Counted from the first letter of the stretch, positions 35,985-44,571 are shown. The stretch: DNA of 64,000 nt from Actinoplanes teichomyceticus ATCC 31121 (GCF_003711105.1 NZ_CP023865.1:966001-1030000); one strand, 5' to 3'. Notes: generated from the letters alone by a model not told the origin. Numbers and translations are program-made.

Positions 35985-38405
35985 GTGCCGATCCGTGGCG
36001 GTCTGCCGCCGCGCAACCCCCGCTTCGTGGGCCGGGAGGAACTGCTCACCCGCGTGCGCGGTCTGCTCGGCAACGGTCCGGTGGTGCTGCTGCCGAGCCC
36101 GGACCACCAGCTCGGCGGTACCGGTCGTACCCAGTTGGCGGTGGAGTATGCCTACCGCCACGCGGACGCCTACGAGCTGGTCTGGTGGATCCCGGCGGAG
36201 CAGAGCGCGGGGATGCGGGCGGCGCTGGCCGGGCTCGCCCAGAAGCTCGGCCTGCCCGAGGCCCGCGACCTCAACCGCACCCTGGGCGCGGTCCGTGACG
36301 CGCTGAGCCGGGGCGAGCCGTACCGGCACTGGCTGGTCGTCTTCGAGAACGCCAACCGGCCCGAGGACATCATGCCGTACCTGCCGTCCGGCGCCGGGCA
36401 CGTGCTGGTGACCAGCCGTAACCCGCGCTGGACCGCCGAGGTGGCGCAGGTGCTGCCGGTGCCGGTGTTCGACCGCTCGGACGCCGTCGACCTGCTCCGC
36501 GGCCGGGTCACCGAGCTGTCCGCGGCGGACGCCGACCGGCTCGCCGACCGGCTCGGCGACGTGCCCATCGCGCTGGACCTGGCGGCCGCCGTACGCGCCG
36601 CCACCGGCTGGCCCGTCGACGAATACCTCGACCGGTACGACCGGCGCGCCGCCGAGCTGGCCTTCCCCACCCCGATCCGGGTCGCCTGGGGGCTGGCCGC
36701 CGAGGCCCTCGACCGCGCCGCCCCGGCCGACCGGGTGCTGCTCGAACTCTGCACCTTCCTGGCCAGCGCCCCGATCTCCTGGCAGCTGCTCTGGGCGGCA
36801 CGCACCCTGCCGCTGGAGGAGGAGGTGGCCCGCACCGTCCGGGTGGAGCGCCGGCTGCGGGCCGCGATGCGGCGGATCGCCCGGTTCGGGCTGGCCGGGC
36901 TGGACCCCTCCGGCGAGCGGCTCACCGTGCACCCGCTGATCCGCGGCATGTTCGGCCAGGAGCTCAGCTCCCAGCGGCACGCCGGGCTGTTGCGGACGGT
37001 GCGCGGGATGCTGGCCGCCGCCGACCCGGGCGACCCGGACAACCCGGCCGGCTGGTACCGCTACGCCGAGCTGGCGCCGCACCTGATCCACTCCGACCTG
37101 CTCGGCGGGGAGGCCGAGGAGGCGCGCCAGCTGGTGATCAACTGCATCCGGTTCCACTACGCCCGCGGCGACTACGACTCCAGCCGCGAACTGGCCGGCG
37201 CCGCGGTGACCCGCTGGCGTGACGCGCTGGGCGAGTCCGCCGAGCAGACCCTGCTCGCCTCGTTCCATCTGGCCAACGCGCTGCGGGCGGTGGGCCGTAC
37301 GGCCGAGGCCCGGAACCTGAACCTGCACACCCTGCGCACCCAGCGGGAGGTGTTCGGCGCCGACGACGAGGCCACCCTGGCCACCGCCAACAGCGTCGGC
37401 GGCGACCTGCGGATGCAGGGCCACTTCGGCCAGGCCCGGCAGCTGGACGCGGACAACCTGGTGCGGTACCGGCGGCTGTTCGGCGAGAGCTTCCCGACCG
37501 CGCTGCGCTGCGCCAACAACCTCGGCATCGACCTGCGCCTGCTCGGCGACTTCCGGGGCGCCCGGGCGCTGGACGAGCAGACCCTGCGGCACCGGCAGGC
37601 GGTCCTCCTCGACGGGCACCCGGAGACGTGGGCGTCGCGGGCCGCGCTCGCCTACGACCTGTTCGGGCTCGGCGACTACGCCGGGGTCGCCGCCGTGCTC
37701 GCCGGGCACGCCGAGCACGTCGCCGAGGATCACCCGTTCGCGCTCTGGGCCGGCCGGCTGACCGCGATGGCCGCGCACCGCCGCGGGCTGCCCGAGGCCC
37801 GTGAGCTGGCCGCCGCCACCCTGGCGGCGTGCCGGCAGCGGTTCGGCGACCTGAGCGTCGACACCCTGGCCACCGCCGTCTCGTCGGCCAACTGCGCCCG
37901 CGCCGCCGGTGACCTGGCCGGCGCGCACGAGCTGCTGGAGCGCGCGGTGATCCGGCTGCACGCGGTGCTCGGCGACGAGCACCCGTTCACCCTGGCCGCC
38001 TCGGCGGGCCTGGCCGGGGTGGTGCGCGCGGCCGGCCGGCACGCCGACGCCCGCACCATCGACGAGGAGGTGCTCGGCGGTCTGCGGCGCAGCGTCGGCG
38101 CCGATCATCCGTTCACGCTCAGCTGCGCCAACGGGCTGGCCGCGGACCTGTTCGCGGCCGGTGAGGCGCAGCGGGCCCGGGAACTGGCCGCGGACACCCT
38201 GCGCCGGTCCCGGGTGGTCCGCGGCGCCGACCATCCGGACACCGCCGCCTGCGCGTGGAACCTGGCGCTCACCGACGGCGACCGGGCGGCCCGTCAGCAG
38301 GCGCTGGCCGCGCTGGCCAAGGCGTACGGCGACGGCCACCCGGTGTTCCGGGCGACCGCCGCCGGGCAGCGGCTGGAGACCGACATCGATCTGCCGCCGC
38401 TGTGA
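35985..38405 (+). CDS. fxsT: FxSxx-COOH system NB-ARC/TPR protein (FxsT-like)
   Basis: Predicted 806-residue protein. The N-terminus PPRNPRFVGREELL followed by an NB-ARC-type ATPase and the phrase LVWWIPAEQ is characteristic of FxsT proteins of FxSxx-COOH systems. Walker A reads GGTGRTQLA: the invariant Lys is Arg, so nucleotide binding may be weakened or lost. From about residue 380 there is a long array of TPR repeats of about 42 residues (FHLANALRAVGRTAEARNLN, CANNLGIDLRLLGDFRGAR). GTG 35985 has GAGGAG upstream. The peptide precursor and putative modifying enzyme lie about 2-6 kb downstream, on the other strand. Confidence 0.75.
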   Translation: MPIRGGLPPRNPRFVGREELLTRVRGLLGNGPVVLLPSPDHQLGGTGRTQLAVEYAYRHADAYELVWWIPAEQSAGMRAALAGLAQKLGLPEARDLNRTLGAVRDALSRGEPYRHWLVVFENANRPEDIMPYLPSGAGHVLVTSRNPRWTAEVAQVLPVPVFDRSDAVDLLRGRVTELSAADADRLADRLGDVPIALDLAAAVRAATGWPVDEYLDRYDRRAAELAFPTPIRVAWGLAAEALDRAAPADRVLLELCTFLASAPISWQLLWAARTLPLEEEVARTVRVERRLRAAMRRIARFGLAGLDPSGERLTVHPLIRGMFGQELSSQRHAGLLRTVRGMLAAADPGDPDNPAGWYRYAELAPHLIHSDLLGGEAEEARQLVINCIRFHYARGDYDSSRELAGAAVTRWRDALGESAEQTLLASFHLANALRAVGRTAEARNLNLHTLRTQREVFGADDEATLATANSVGGDLRMQGHFGQARQLDADNLVRYRRLFGESFPTALRCANNLGIDLRLLGDFRGARALDEQTLRHRQAVLLDGHPETWASRAALAYDLFGLGDYAGVAAVLAGHAEHVAEDHPFALWAGRLTAMAAHRRGLPEARELAAATLAACRQRFGDLSVDTLATAVSSANCARAAGDLAGAHELLERAVIRLHAVLGDEHPFTLAASAGLAGVVRAAGRHADARTIDEEVLGGLRRSVGADHPFTLSCANGLAADLFAAGEAQRARELAADTLRRSRVVRGADHPDTAACAWNLALTDGDRAARQQALAALAKAYGDGHPVFRATAAGQRLETDIDLPPL

Positions 38406-38423
38406 CCCGCGCCGCCGTGCGGC

Positions 38424-40091
38424 TCAGGCGCAGATGTCCCTGTCGGCCTGCCGGTCCAGCAGCTCGGTGACCCCGAGGGCCGGCATCGGGCGGGCGAAGT
38501 GGTACCCCTGCGCCCGGCTGCACGCCAGCTCCCGCAGCCATTCCGCCTGCGCGGCGTCCTCCACGCCCTCGGCCACCGGCGCGAGGTTGAAGGTGCGCGC
38601 GATGTGCAGCACCGCCTCGGCCACCGACGCGCCGCCGCTGTCCGGCATCGCCTGCACGAACGACCGGTCGATCTTGACCACGTCGACCGGCAGCGCGCTC
38701 AGGTGGCTGAGCGAGGAGAAACCGGTGCCGAAGTCGTCCAGCGCGATCCGCACACCGAGCGACTTCAGCTCGCTGAGCACCCGCGCGGACTCCACCAGGT
38801 CGGTCAGCGCGACCGACTCGGTCAGCTCCAGCACCAGGTGCTCCGGATCCAGCCCGGTGCGCTCCAGGATCGCCCGGACCTCGGCGACCAGGTGCGGGTT
38901 GGTCAGCTGGGAGGCGGACAGGTTGACGTTCATCTCGAAGCCGGGGAACTGGCGCTGCCAGTTCACCGCCTGCCGGCAGGCCTCCTCCAGCACCCAGCCG
39001 CCGAGCCGGGGGAGCAGGCCGAGCGACTCCGCCATGTCCAGGAAGACGCCCGGCGGGACCAGGCCACGCTCCGGGTGCCGCCAGCGGACCAGCGCCTCCA
39101 CGCCCACGGTGTGCTCGCCGTCCAGGTCGACGATCGGCTGGTAGTGCACCTCGAACTCGCCCACGTCCAGCGCGCGGAGGATGTCGCCCTCGGCCTTGCG
39201 GCGCTGCTCCTCCAGGGCGAACAGCTCCGGGTCGAACCGGCGCACCGTGCCGCCGCCGTCGAGTTTGGCGCGGTGCAGCGCCTGGTCGGCCTCGCGCAGC
39301 ACGGCGTCGATCCCGCCGCCCGCGGTGATCGCGACCCCGGCGCTGGCCCGGACGCTCATCGTGACGCCGTCGAACTCCAGCGGCCGGTGCATCTCGGTGA
39401 GCACCCGCTCGGCGACCGCGACCGCGGCCTGCTCGTCCTCCAGCCCGGGCAGCAGCACGACGAACTCGTCGCCGTCGAGCCGCGCCACGGTGTCGTTGGC
39501 GCGGACGTTCGCGGCCAGCCGCTCGGCCGCCGCGCGCAGCAGGTCGTCGCCGATCTCGTGGCCGTGGGTCTCGTTCAGCTCGCGGAAGCCGTCCAGATCG
39601 ACCACGATCACCGCGGTCATCGTCCGGCTCGCCTCGGCCAGCTCGTGTCCGGCCCGCTCCAGGAACATGCGGCGGTTGCCGACCCCGGTCAGCGGGTCCC
39701 GGTACGCCTGCCGGGCCAGCAGCGCGCGCTGGGTGCTCAGGTCGCGGATCAGCGCCCCGTCCGAGCCGGCCCCGGCCCAGCGCCGGAACAGCACCGCGAC
39801 GGCCATGCCGAGCAGCAGCCAGATCGCGCCGGCCGCCAACTCACCCTGCACGTGCCGGATGCCGCTGACGGCCAGCGCCGCGGCGGTCGGCGCGAACCGC
39901 AGGATCGGCCGCTCCGGCACGACCAGCAGCATCGCCAGGCCGAGACAGAGCGCCGCGGCCAGCGGCACGAGCCGGGCCGTCCAGGTCACGTCCGCGGCAT
40001 CCGCCGGCCACACCAGCAGTACCAGCGAAGCCAGCACGATGCCGTCGTCGACGACGCGCCGCATCCGGTCCAACAGTGCTCTGCGAGCCAC
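38424..40091 (-). CDS. Membrane GGDEF-EAL cyclic-di-GMP protein
   Basis: Predicted 555-residue protein. About four N-terminal hydrophobic helices (residues 10-115) are followed by a GGDEF domain (about 135-300) whose active loop reads RLDGDEFVVLL, a common actinobacterial variant. The EAL domain follows, with VEALVRWRHPERG, NVNLSASQL, ELTES, DDFGTGFSSL, KIDRSF and AEGVED. The phosphodiesterase residues look complete, so hydrolysis of c-di-GMP is likely; cyclase activity is possible. The GTG at 40091 has GGAGGTGG five bases upstream. It lies between fxsT and the HExxH gene without apparent functional link. Confidence 0.9.
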   Translation of the reverse strand: MARRALLDRMRRVVDDGIVLASLVLLVWPADAADVTWTARLVPLAAALCLGLAMLLVVPERPILRFAPTAAALAVSGIRHVQGELAAGAIWLLLGMAVAVLFRRWAGAGSDGALIRDLSTQRALLARQAYRDPLTGVGNRRMFLERAGHELAEASRTMTAVIVVDLDGFRELNETHGHEIGDDLLRAAAERLAANVRANDTVARLDGDEFVVLLPGLEDEQAAVAVAERVLTEMHRPLEFDGVTMSVRASAGVAITAGGGIDAVLREADQALHRAKLDGGGTVRRFDPELFALEEQRRKAEGDILRALDVGEFEVHYQPIVDLDGEHTVGVEALVRWRHPERGLVPPGVFLDMAESLGLLPRLGGWVLEEACRQAVNWQRQFPGFEMNVNLSASQLTNPHLVAEVRAILERTGLDPEHLVLELTESVALTDLVESARVLSELKSLGVRIALDDFGTGFSSLSHLSALPVDVVKIDRSFVQAMPDSGGASVAEAVLHIARTFNLAPVAEGVEDAAQAEWLRELACSRAQGYHFARPMPALGVTELLDRQADRDICA

Positions 40092-40272
40092 GATCCACCT
40101 CCAGCCGCTCACATCGGGCCGGTGACCGCCCGGTTGAGTGATCCGGCTCGCGTTCCACACCTGCTACCGAACGCAGAACCGCAGGTCAACCGAGTTGCAA
40201 CCGAGCGCCGCCGGGCCGGGGCGGCGGCGTCGCTCGTGCGGCCGGGCGTCCGCCGGCCGGTGCGTCCGCGGG

Positions 40273-41709
40273 TCAGCGCGACAGCCAGGCGGCCAGGTCC
40301 GCGATGTCGGCCTCCGGCGCGGCGAGCGCCGCGGCGCGGACCAGCTCCGGCCGGTGGCGCAGGGCCGGCTGCGGGGCGACGAGAGCGAGCCCGCTCCAGG
40401 CCGCGCCGTCGGCGCGGTCGCGGCGCACAGCTTCCCGGTACGCCGTGAGCGCGGCCGCACCGTCGCCCCGCACACAGGCGGCGTCCGCGGAGCCGGCGGC
40501 CGGAGGGTCGCCGCGCAGCACGGCCCGGATCAGGCGCAGCCGGGAACCCGCATCGGTGACCCGCCGGCCGGGGGCCACCACGGAGGCCACGGCCGGGGCG
40601 GCGCGGCCGGCCCGCCACGCCCGGGCCACGGCGGCCACGTCGTCCGGCGCGATCGTCAGGTTCCGCAGCCGCCAGCGCGCGTGATGGTCGGCCCGGGCCA
40701 GGTCGGCCAGCCGGACCACCTCCGGATCGACCGGCTCGGCCAGCCACGGTTCGACCTCGTCCCGCAGGGCGGTCACCAGCCGGGCGCCCGCCGCGGTCAG
40801 CCGGCCCCCGCCGAGCAGCCGGCCCGCCATCCGGTGCACCGCCGCCCGCCAGCGCGCGAACTCGAACTCGGCCTCACCGCCGCACCCGCCCCGCAGCTCG
40901 GTACGCCAGAAGCGGGTCACGGCGAGGAAGGCGTAGCCCCCGTGCAGGATGCCGAACGTGGGGCGCGGATCCTCCCGCCACGGTGAGTACCCCGGCTCCG
41001 TACCCGGGTGGACCAGCTCGAACAGGCCGTGCACCGCGTTCAGCACGCTGTGCTGCGTCTCGTGCAGCAGCGCGACGGCCAGCTGGACGCCGCTGGCCGG
41101 GGCGGACAGCGCGACCGCGCCGAACGCCTCCGCCGACGTCGCGCTCACCCCCTCGGCGAGCGGGTCCGGCCGGGCCGGGACGATCACCCGCAGCACCCCG
41201 GCGAGCGTGCCGGCCGCCTCCGGGTGCCGGGTGACCAGGATCGTCCAGGCCGCGTCGAGGTGCTCGCGCCACCGCGCCACCTCGTCCGGGCGCAGTGGCG
41301 CGGCGGCGGGCAGGCCGAGCAGGTGGCGCAGCGGGCCGCGGTCGTCGAGCCGGACGGTCAGGCGGCGCCCGGCGCAGGTCACGCTGAGCGGGTGCCCGGC
41401 CGGCTCGGGCAGGTCGCCGAGCGCCGCCCGGCCGGGTTCGGCGGGCGGGCCGGTGCGGAGAGCGGCGAGCGCTCGGGCCGCCCACAGGCCGGTCATCGGG
41501 TCGGCGCAGTGGGCGCGGAACTCGTCGGAGCTCAGCGCGTGCAGCCGTACGTACCAGGCGGGGTCCTCGGCGACCGCGCGCCGCACCTCCCGCAACAGGA
41601 GCAGATGGCGGCTGAGCCGGGCTCGGCGCAGCACGCCGAGCGCGCCGGCCGAGGGCCGGCCGGCGCCGAGGCCGGCCAGCTCGGCGTCGGCGAGCCGGAA
41701 CGGGTGCAA
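40273..41709 (-). CDS. HExxH-type putative peptide beta-hydroxylase of an FxSxx-COOH locus
   Basis: Predicted 478-residue protein with LLHETQHSVLNA: His216, Glu217 and His220 form the HExxH motif of the RiPP-associated family once called HEXXH-motif putative peptide modification protein. Members of that family have been reported as alpha-ketoglutarate-dependent peptide beta-hydroxylases. In many FxSxx-COOH systems this domain is fused to the radical SAM enzyme FxsB; here it stands alone and has no CxxxCxxC motif. The N-terminal 190 residues are helical, and the C-terminal 150 rich in Ala/Arg helices. The start is a TTG at 41709, 14 bases after the stop of the FNSAL precursor, so the two are coupled. 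No ribosome site is evident for it. Confidence 0.75.
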   Translation of the reverse strand: MHPFRLADAELAGLGAGRPSAGALGVLRRARLSRHLLLLREVRRAVAEDPAWYVRLHALSSDEFRAHCADPMTGLWAARALAALRTGPPAEPGRAALGDLPEPAGHPLSVTCAGRRLTVRLDDRGPLRHLLGLPAAAPLRPDEVARWREHLDAAWTILVTRHPEAAGTLAGVLRVIVPARPDPLAEGVSATSAEAFGAVALSAPASGVQLAVALLHETQHSVLNAVHGLFELVHPGTEPGYSPWREDPRPTFGILHGGYAFLAVTRFWRTELRGGCGGEAEFEFARWRAAVHRMAGRLLGGGRLTAAGARLVTALRDEVEPWLAEPVDPEVVRLADLARADHHARWRLRNLTIAPDDVAAVARAWRAGRAAPAVASVVAPGRRVTDAGSRLRLIRAVLRGDPPAAGSADAACVRGDGAAALTAYREAVRRDRADGAAWSGLALVAPQPALRHRPELVRAAALAAPEADIADLAAWLSR

Positions 41710-41723
41710 CGGAGCCGGGCCGT

Positions 41724-41912
41724 TCAGAGCGCCGAGTTAAAGCCGGCGATCTGCTCGCTTGGGCCGGCCAGATCGTCGGCCAGGCGGCGCAGACAGCGCT
41801 CCAGCGCGGAGTCGTCGCGGGCGACCAGCTCGGCCAGGGTGGATCCGGAGACGTCGAGCATCGCGGACTGCCACTCCGGCGCGTGTCCGTCGTCCGGCTG
41901 ACCGGTCTCCAC
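41724..41912 (-). CDS. fxsA: FxSxx-COOH precursor peptide (FxsA-like)
   Basis: Predicted 62-residue peptide ending in A-G-F-N-S-A-L, an exact match to the F-x-S-x-x-COOH rule (Phe58, Ser60, free C-terminus Leu62). The body also fits the family: LDVSGSTLAELVARDDSALERCLRRLA. The GTG at 41912 is preceded by GAGAGGGGGG at good spacing. The stop is followed 14 bases later by the HExxH gene. In related systems the C-terminal residues are modified by the radical SAM/SPASM enzyme FxsB and sometimes by a HExxH hydroxylase; no FxsB gene is present in this window. Confidence 0.85.
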   Translation of the reverse strand: METGQPDDGHAPEWQSAMLDVSGSTLAELVARDDSALERCLRRLADDLAGPSEQIAGFNSAL

Positions 41913-42076
41913 GGCACCCCCCTCTCGATCGTGGCGGTCGATGCGTTGCTTGAAGGTTACGGCGGTCGCCGGGTCGGGTGAGCGCCGGGAGTCGCTACCG
42001 TGGGTGCTCGCGGGGATGGCGCGGTCGTGATCTGATGGGACAACACCACCGCGATTCGGTAACGGAGGGCGAGAAC

Positions 42077-42643
42077 GTGCTGGGTGGAGATCTGGGCGCT
42101 GGCGACGGCGCGCCCCGCCCGCGGGGCGCGGCAGCCGCGTTGGCGGACCGGGTGGCGACGCTGCGCGCGTCGGCCTCCGGTGCGGACGGCGCGATCCTGG
42201 TCACCGTGGCGAGTTCCGGCAATGTGACCGGGCTGCAGCTGGACGAACGCTGTCTGGGCCTGGGCGCGCCCGGCCTGGCGGCGGAGATCCTCTCGACCGT
42301 CCGGCGGGCCCAGTCGGCGCTGGCCGACCGGGTCGCGGACGCGGTCGAGCAGACCGTCGGCGCGCGGACCGAGACCGGCCGGGCCGTGCTCGACAGCTTC
42401 GCGCGGCGCTTTCCGGCGGAGCCGGACGGGTGGCGCGGGCCGGCGGAGCCGGACGGGTGGCGCGGGCCCGCGGAGCCGGACGGGTGGCGCGGGCCCGCGG
42501 AGCTGGGCGAATGGTCCGGGGCGGACGCCGCCCCGGTGATGCCGGCGCCGCCGCCGTTCCCGTCCTTCACCGCCACCCCGACGTTGCCGCACCAGACGCC
42601 GGGCAACGGGTTCGAGAGCGGGCGGGACAGCCGTGCACGCTGA
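42077..42643 (+). CDS. YbaB/EbfC-like small protein with repeat tail
   Basis: Predicted 188-residue protein. Residues about 15-115 resemble the YbaB DNA-binding-like fold as found in ESX-associated actinobacterial proteins: ADRVATLRASASGADGAILV, then the strand VTVASSGNVTGLQLDE and helix AAEILSTVRRAQSALADRV. The tail contains three exact AEPDGWRGP-type repeats, then a Pro-rich end. GTG 42077 has GGAGGGC upstream. It overlaps the next gene by 11 bases. Function is unknown; YbaB proteins bind DNA as dimers, and the surrounding genes are DNA-processing enzymes. Confidence 0.6.
   Translation: MLGGDLGAGDGAPRPRGAAAALADRVATLRASASGADGAILVTVASSGNVTGLQLDERCLGLGAPGLAAEILSTVRRAQSALADRVADAVEQTVGARTETGRAVLDSFARRFPAEPDGWRGPAEPDGWRGPAEPDGWRGPAELGEWSGADAAPVMPAPPPFPSFTATPTLPHQTPGNGFESGRDSRAR
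42416..42496. repeat. Three 27-bp tandem repeats inside the YbaB-like gene
   Basis: Three consecutive copies of a 27-bp unit beginning GCGGAGCCGGACGGGTGG differ by a single base. They encode a nine-residue repeat containing one Trp per unit. Confidence 0.92.
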
Positions 42644-43025
42644 GCCGAGCCCTCGCCTGCCGCGGCGCGGACCGGCGCCGCCGGTCGACCGGATGAGCAA
42701 CGCCGAGCTGGCCCGGATGGTCGAGGCCGAGCATCCCTACCGGGGCAAGGCGCTCTTCGAGCTCTGCGACCGGTTGCCGCACGACGACGACGCGGTCGGC
42801 AAGGTGGCGATGCTGACCCGGCTCACCTCGCTGCGCCGGGCCCGGCTGTTCGACCGGGTGTCGCTGGCCTGGTCGGCGATCATCGCGCTGCTCGCGGCGG
42901 AGACGGCGAACGCGCGGGGCGAGGCGTATGCCGCCTTCCGGGCGCTGGATCCCGACGAGCAACGGGACATGCTGGACTATCTGGAGGTCACCGCGATCGA
43001 GGAGGCCCACCCGCGCATCGCGTGA
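42633..43025 (+). CDS. Small helical hypothetical protein
   Basis: Predicted 130-residue protein starting at GTG 42633 inside the end of the YbaB-like gene, so the two are coupled. After a Pro/Arg-rich start it is mostly helical (MSNAELARMVEAEHPY, then LFDRVSLAWSAIIALLAAET), with no family recognised and no signal peptide. The pairing of a YbaB-like protein and a small helical partner recurs near ESX/WXG100-type genes in actinobacteria, but none of those is present here. An inverted repeat over its stop may end transcription. Confidence 0.6.
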   Translation: MHAEPSPRLPRRGPAPPVDRMSNAELARMVEAEHPYRGKALFELCDRLPHDDDAVGKVAMLTRLTSLRRARLFDRVSLAWSAIIALLAAETANARGEAYAAFRALDPDEQRDMLDYLEVTAIEEAHPRIA

Positions 43026-43034
43026 GTGGGCCTC
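43002..43034. terminator. Inverted repeat over the convergent stops
   Basis: GAGGCCCAC (43002-43010) pairs with GTGGGCCTC (43026-43034) around the stop of the plus-strand gene, in front of the convergent DUF427 gene. Confidence 0.45.
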
Positions 43035-43044
43035 GTGGTCGGGT

Positions 43045-43329
43045 CTAGCTCTGCACCTGCACGTCCTTGCGGAAGGCGATGCGGTCACGGATCGCCGCCG
43101 CGTCCGGCTTCGGGTCCGGGTAGTACCACGCGGCGTCCGCGACGGTCTGCCCGTCGGTGCGCAGCGAGTAGTACGACGCCCTGCCCTTCCACGGGCAGAC
43201 GGTGTGCGTGTCGGAGGGGATGAGCAGGTCCTCGCGGACCGAGGCGCGAGGGAAGTAGTAATTCCCCTCGATCACCACCGTGTCGTCGCTCTCCGCGATC
43301 ACTTCGTCGTTCCAGATGGCCTTAGGCAT
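43045..43329 (-). CDS. DUF427 family protein
   Basis: Predicted 94-residue cytoplasmic protein matching DUF427. It has KAIWNDEVIAESDDTVVIEGNYYFP, then THTVCPWKGRASYYSLR and AAWYYPDPKP, in the usual order and length. The family forms a small beta-rich fold with a conserved Cys-Pro-Trp-Lys-Gly motif; biochemical role is not established. The ATG at 43329 lies in a relatively AT-rich spot, which also serves as upstream region for the divergent Cas4-like gene. Confidence 0.9.
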   Translation of the reverse strand: MPKAIWNDEVIAESDDTVVIEGNYYFPRASVREDLLIPSDTHTVCPWKGRASYYSLRTDGQTVADAAWYYPDPKPDAAAIRDRIAFRKDVQVQS

Positions 43330-43488
43330 GTCCCGAACCTAGCGCGCTACGCGGAATACGACGGATATGCGCGATTTATTCACCTCTCGGGGGTGAAACC
43401 CGGTGCCATTGCCGCCGCCGGGTAAGAAGATCTACAGTCTCTGGTTGGTGCGCCCCCGTAACGCCCAGCCCCGATCAGAACGGCCCTG

Positions 43489-44571
43489 ATGACCCGGCTC
43501 GACCAGCTGCGCGGCCCCGGGAAGGCCAAGCGGCACAACGCTCGCACGATCGCCGCCCTCACCGGCAATCCCGGCTGCAACCGGCGTGCCGTGCTGGACG
43601 CGGCGGGCGTGGACAAGCTCAAGCTGGCCGAGGCGGTCGGCTTCCCGGGCAGCTTCGGCCAGTCCCGGTTCGCGCTCACCCGTGGCAACGCGTTCGAGGC
43701 GATGCTCAAGGCCGACGACTGCGCGCTGCTGCGCTCGGCGCTCGGCGCCGGCGACGCGAAGCTGCGCTACCAGGATCTCGGCGCGGACTCCGACGACACG
43801 CTCACCGACCGGCACGAGCGCACGCTGCGGCTGCTGGCCGGGGCCGAGGCCGCGCTGATCGACCACCCGCTGCTCACCCTGGAGGTGGCCGGCCAGACCG
43901 TCTACCTGGAGCCCGACCTGGTGGCGTACGCGCATCGGGGCCGCCTGCAGGTCGTCGAGATCAAGTCGTTCGCGATCGTGGACGGCCAGGCGGACAGCGC
44001 CAAGGTCTCCGCCGCCGCGACCCAGGCCGCGGTCTACGTGCTCGCGCTGCGTGAGCTGCTCGGCCGGCTGGGCATGGACCCGCTGCTGGTCGACCACGAG
44101 GTCATCCTGGTGTGCCCGGAGAACTTCGCGATGCGCCCGGTCGCGGTGCGGCTGGACGTCCGCAAGCAGCTGGCCACGCTGCGCCGGCAGCTGTCCCGGC
44201 TGTCCTCGGTCGGCGACCTGATCGCCGCACTGCCGGACGGGCTGACGTTCGACCCGAGCCGGCCGGCCGAGGAGCTGACCGCGGCGCTCGGCCACGTGGC
44301 GCCGCGCTACGCCCCGGAATGCCTGTCCACCTGCGAACTCTCGGTGTTCTGCCGGCACGAGGCGGCGGGAACCACCGGGGCGCTGGGACGGCCGGTGCGG
44401 GAGGCGCTGGGCGGCATCGAGAGTGTGGCCGAGGTGCTCGCGCTGGCGTCCGGGGCCCGCGAGCCGGAGCCGGCGCAGGCCGAGGCCGCCGCCCTCCTGC
44501 GCGCCGCGCTGCGCCTGCGCGAGGAGGCGGTCGCCGCCGCGGACGGCTCCCGGGCCGGGGCCGCCCGTTGA
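43489..44571 (+). CDS. Cas4/RecB-like Fe-S nuclease
   Basis: Predicted 360-residue protein with PD-(D/E)xK nuclease features. EPDLVAY and then VVEIKSFA give the Asp and Glu-x-Lys of the active site, with a Gln in ATQAAVYVLAL nearby. One N-terminal cysteine (Cys30) and a C-terminal trio (Cys278, Cys282, Cys288; C-x3-C-x5-C) would hold a 4Fe-4S cluster as in Cas4, Dna2 and AddB; the first gap is one residue longer than the usual C-x2-C. It overlaps the next gene as TTGA. No cas1, cas2 or CRISPR array is visible, so this is not a CRISPR Cas4. Nearby prim-pol and SF1 helicase genes suggest a DNA repair or defence role. Confidence 0.7.
   Translation: MTRLDQLRGPGKAKRHNARTIAALTGNPGCNRRAVLDAAGVDKLKLAEAVGFPGSFGQSRFALTRGNAFEAMLKADDCALLRSALGAGDAKLRYQDLGADSDDTLTDRHERTLRLLAGAEAALIDHPLLTLEVAGQTVYLEPDLVAYAHRGRLQVVEIKSFAIVDGQADSAKVSAAATQAAVYVLALRELLGRLGMDPLLVDHEVILVCPENFAMRPVAVRLDVRKQLATLRRQLSRLSSVGDLIAALPDGLTFDPSRPAEELTAALGHVAPRYAPECLSTCELSVFCRHEAAGTTGALGRPVREALGGIESVAEVLALASGAREPEPAQAEAAALLRAALRLREEAVAAADGSRAGAAR

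Noticed and set aside
40273..41709. Zinc metallopeptidase based on HExxH
   Set aside because: Its coupling to an F-N-S-A-L-ending peptide gene and overall pattern fit the RiPP-modifying HExxH family better than a peptidase.
43489..44571. CRISPR-associated Cas4
   Set aside because: No other cas gene or array in the window; the Fe-S nuclease fold is shared with many repair enzymes.
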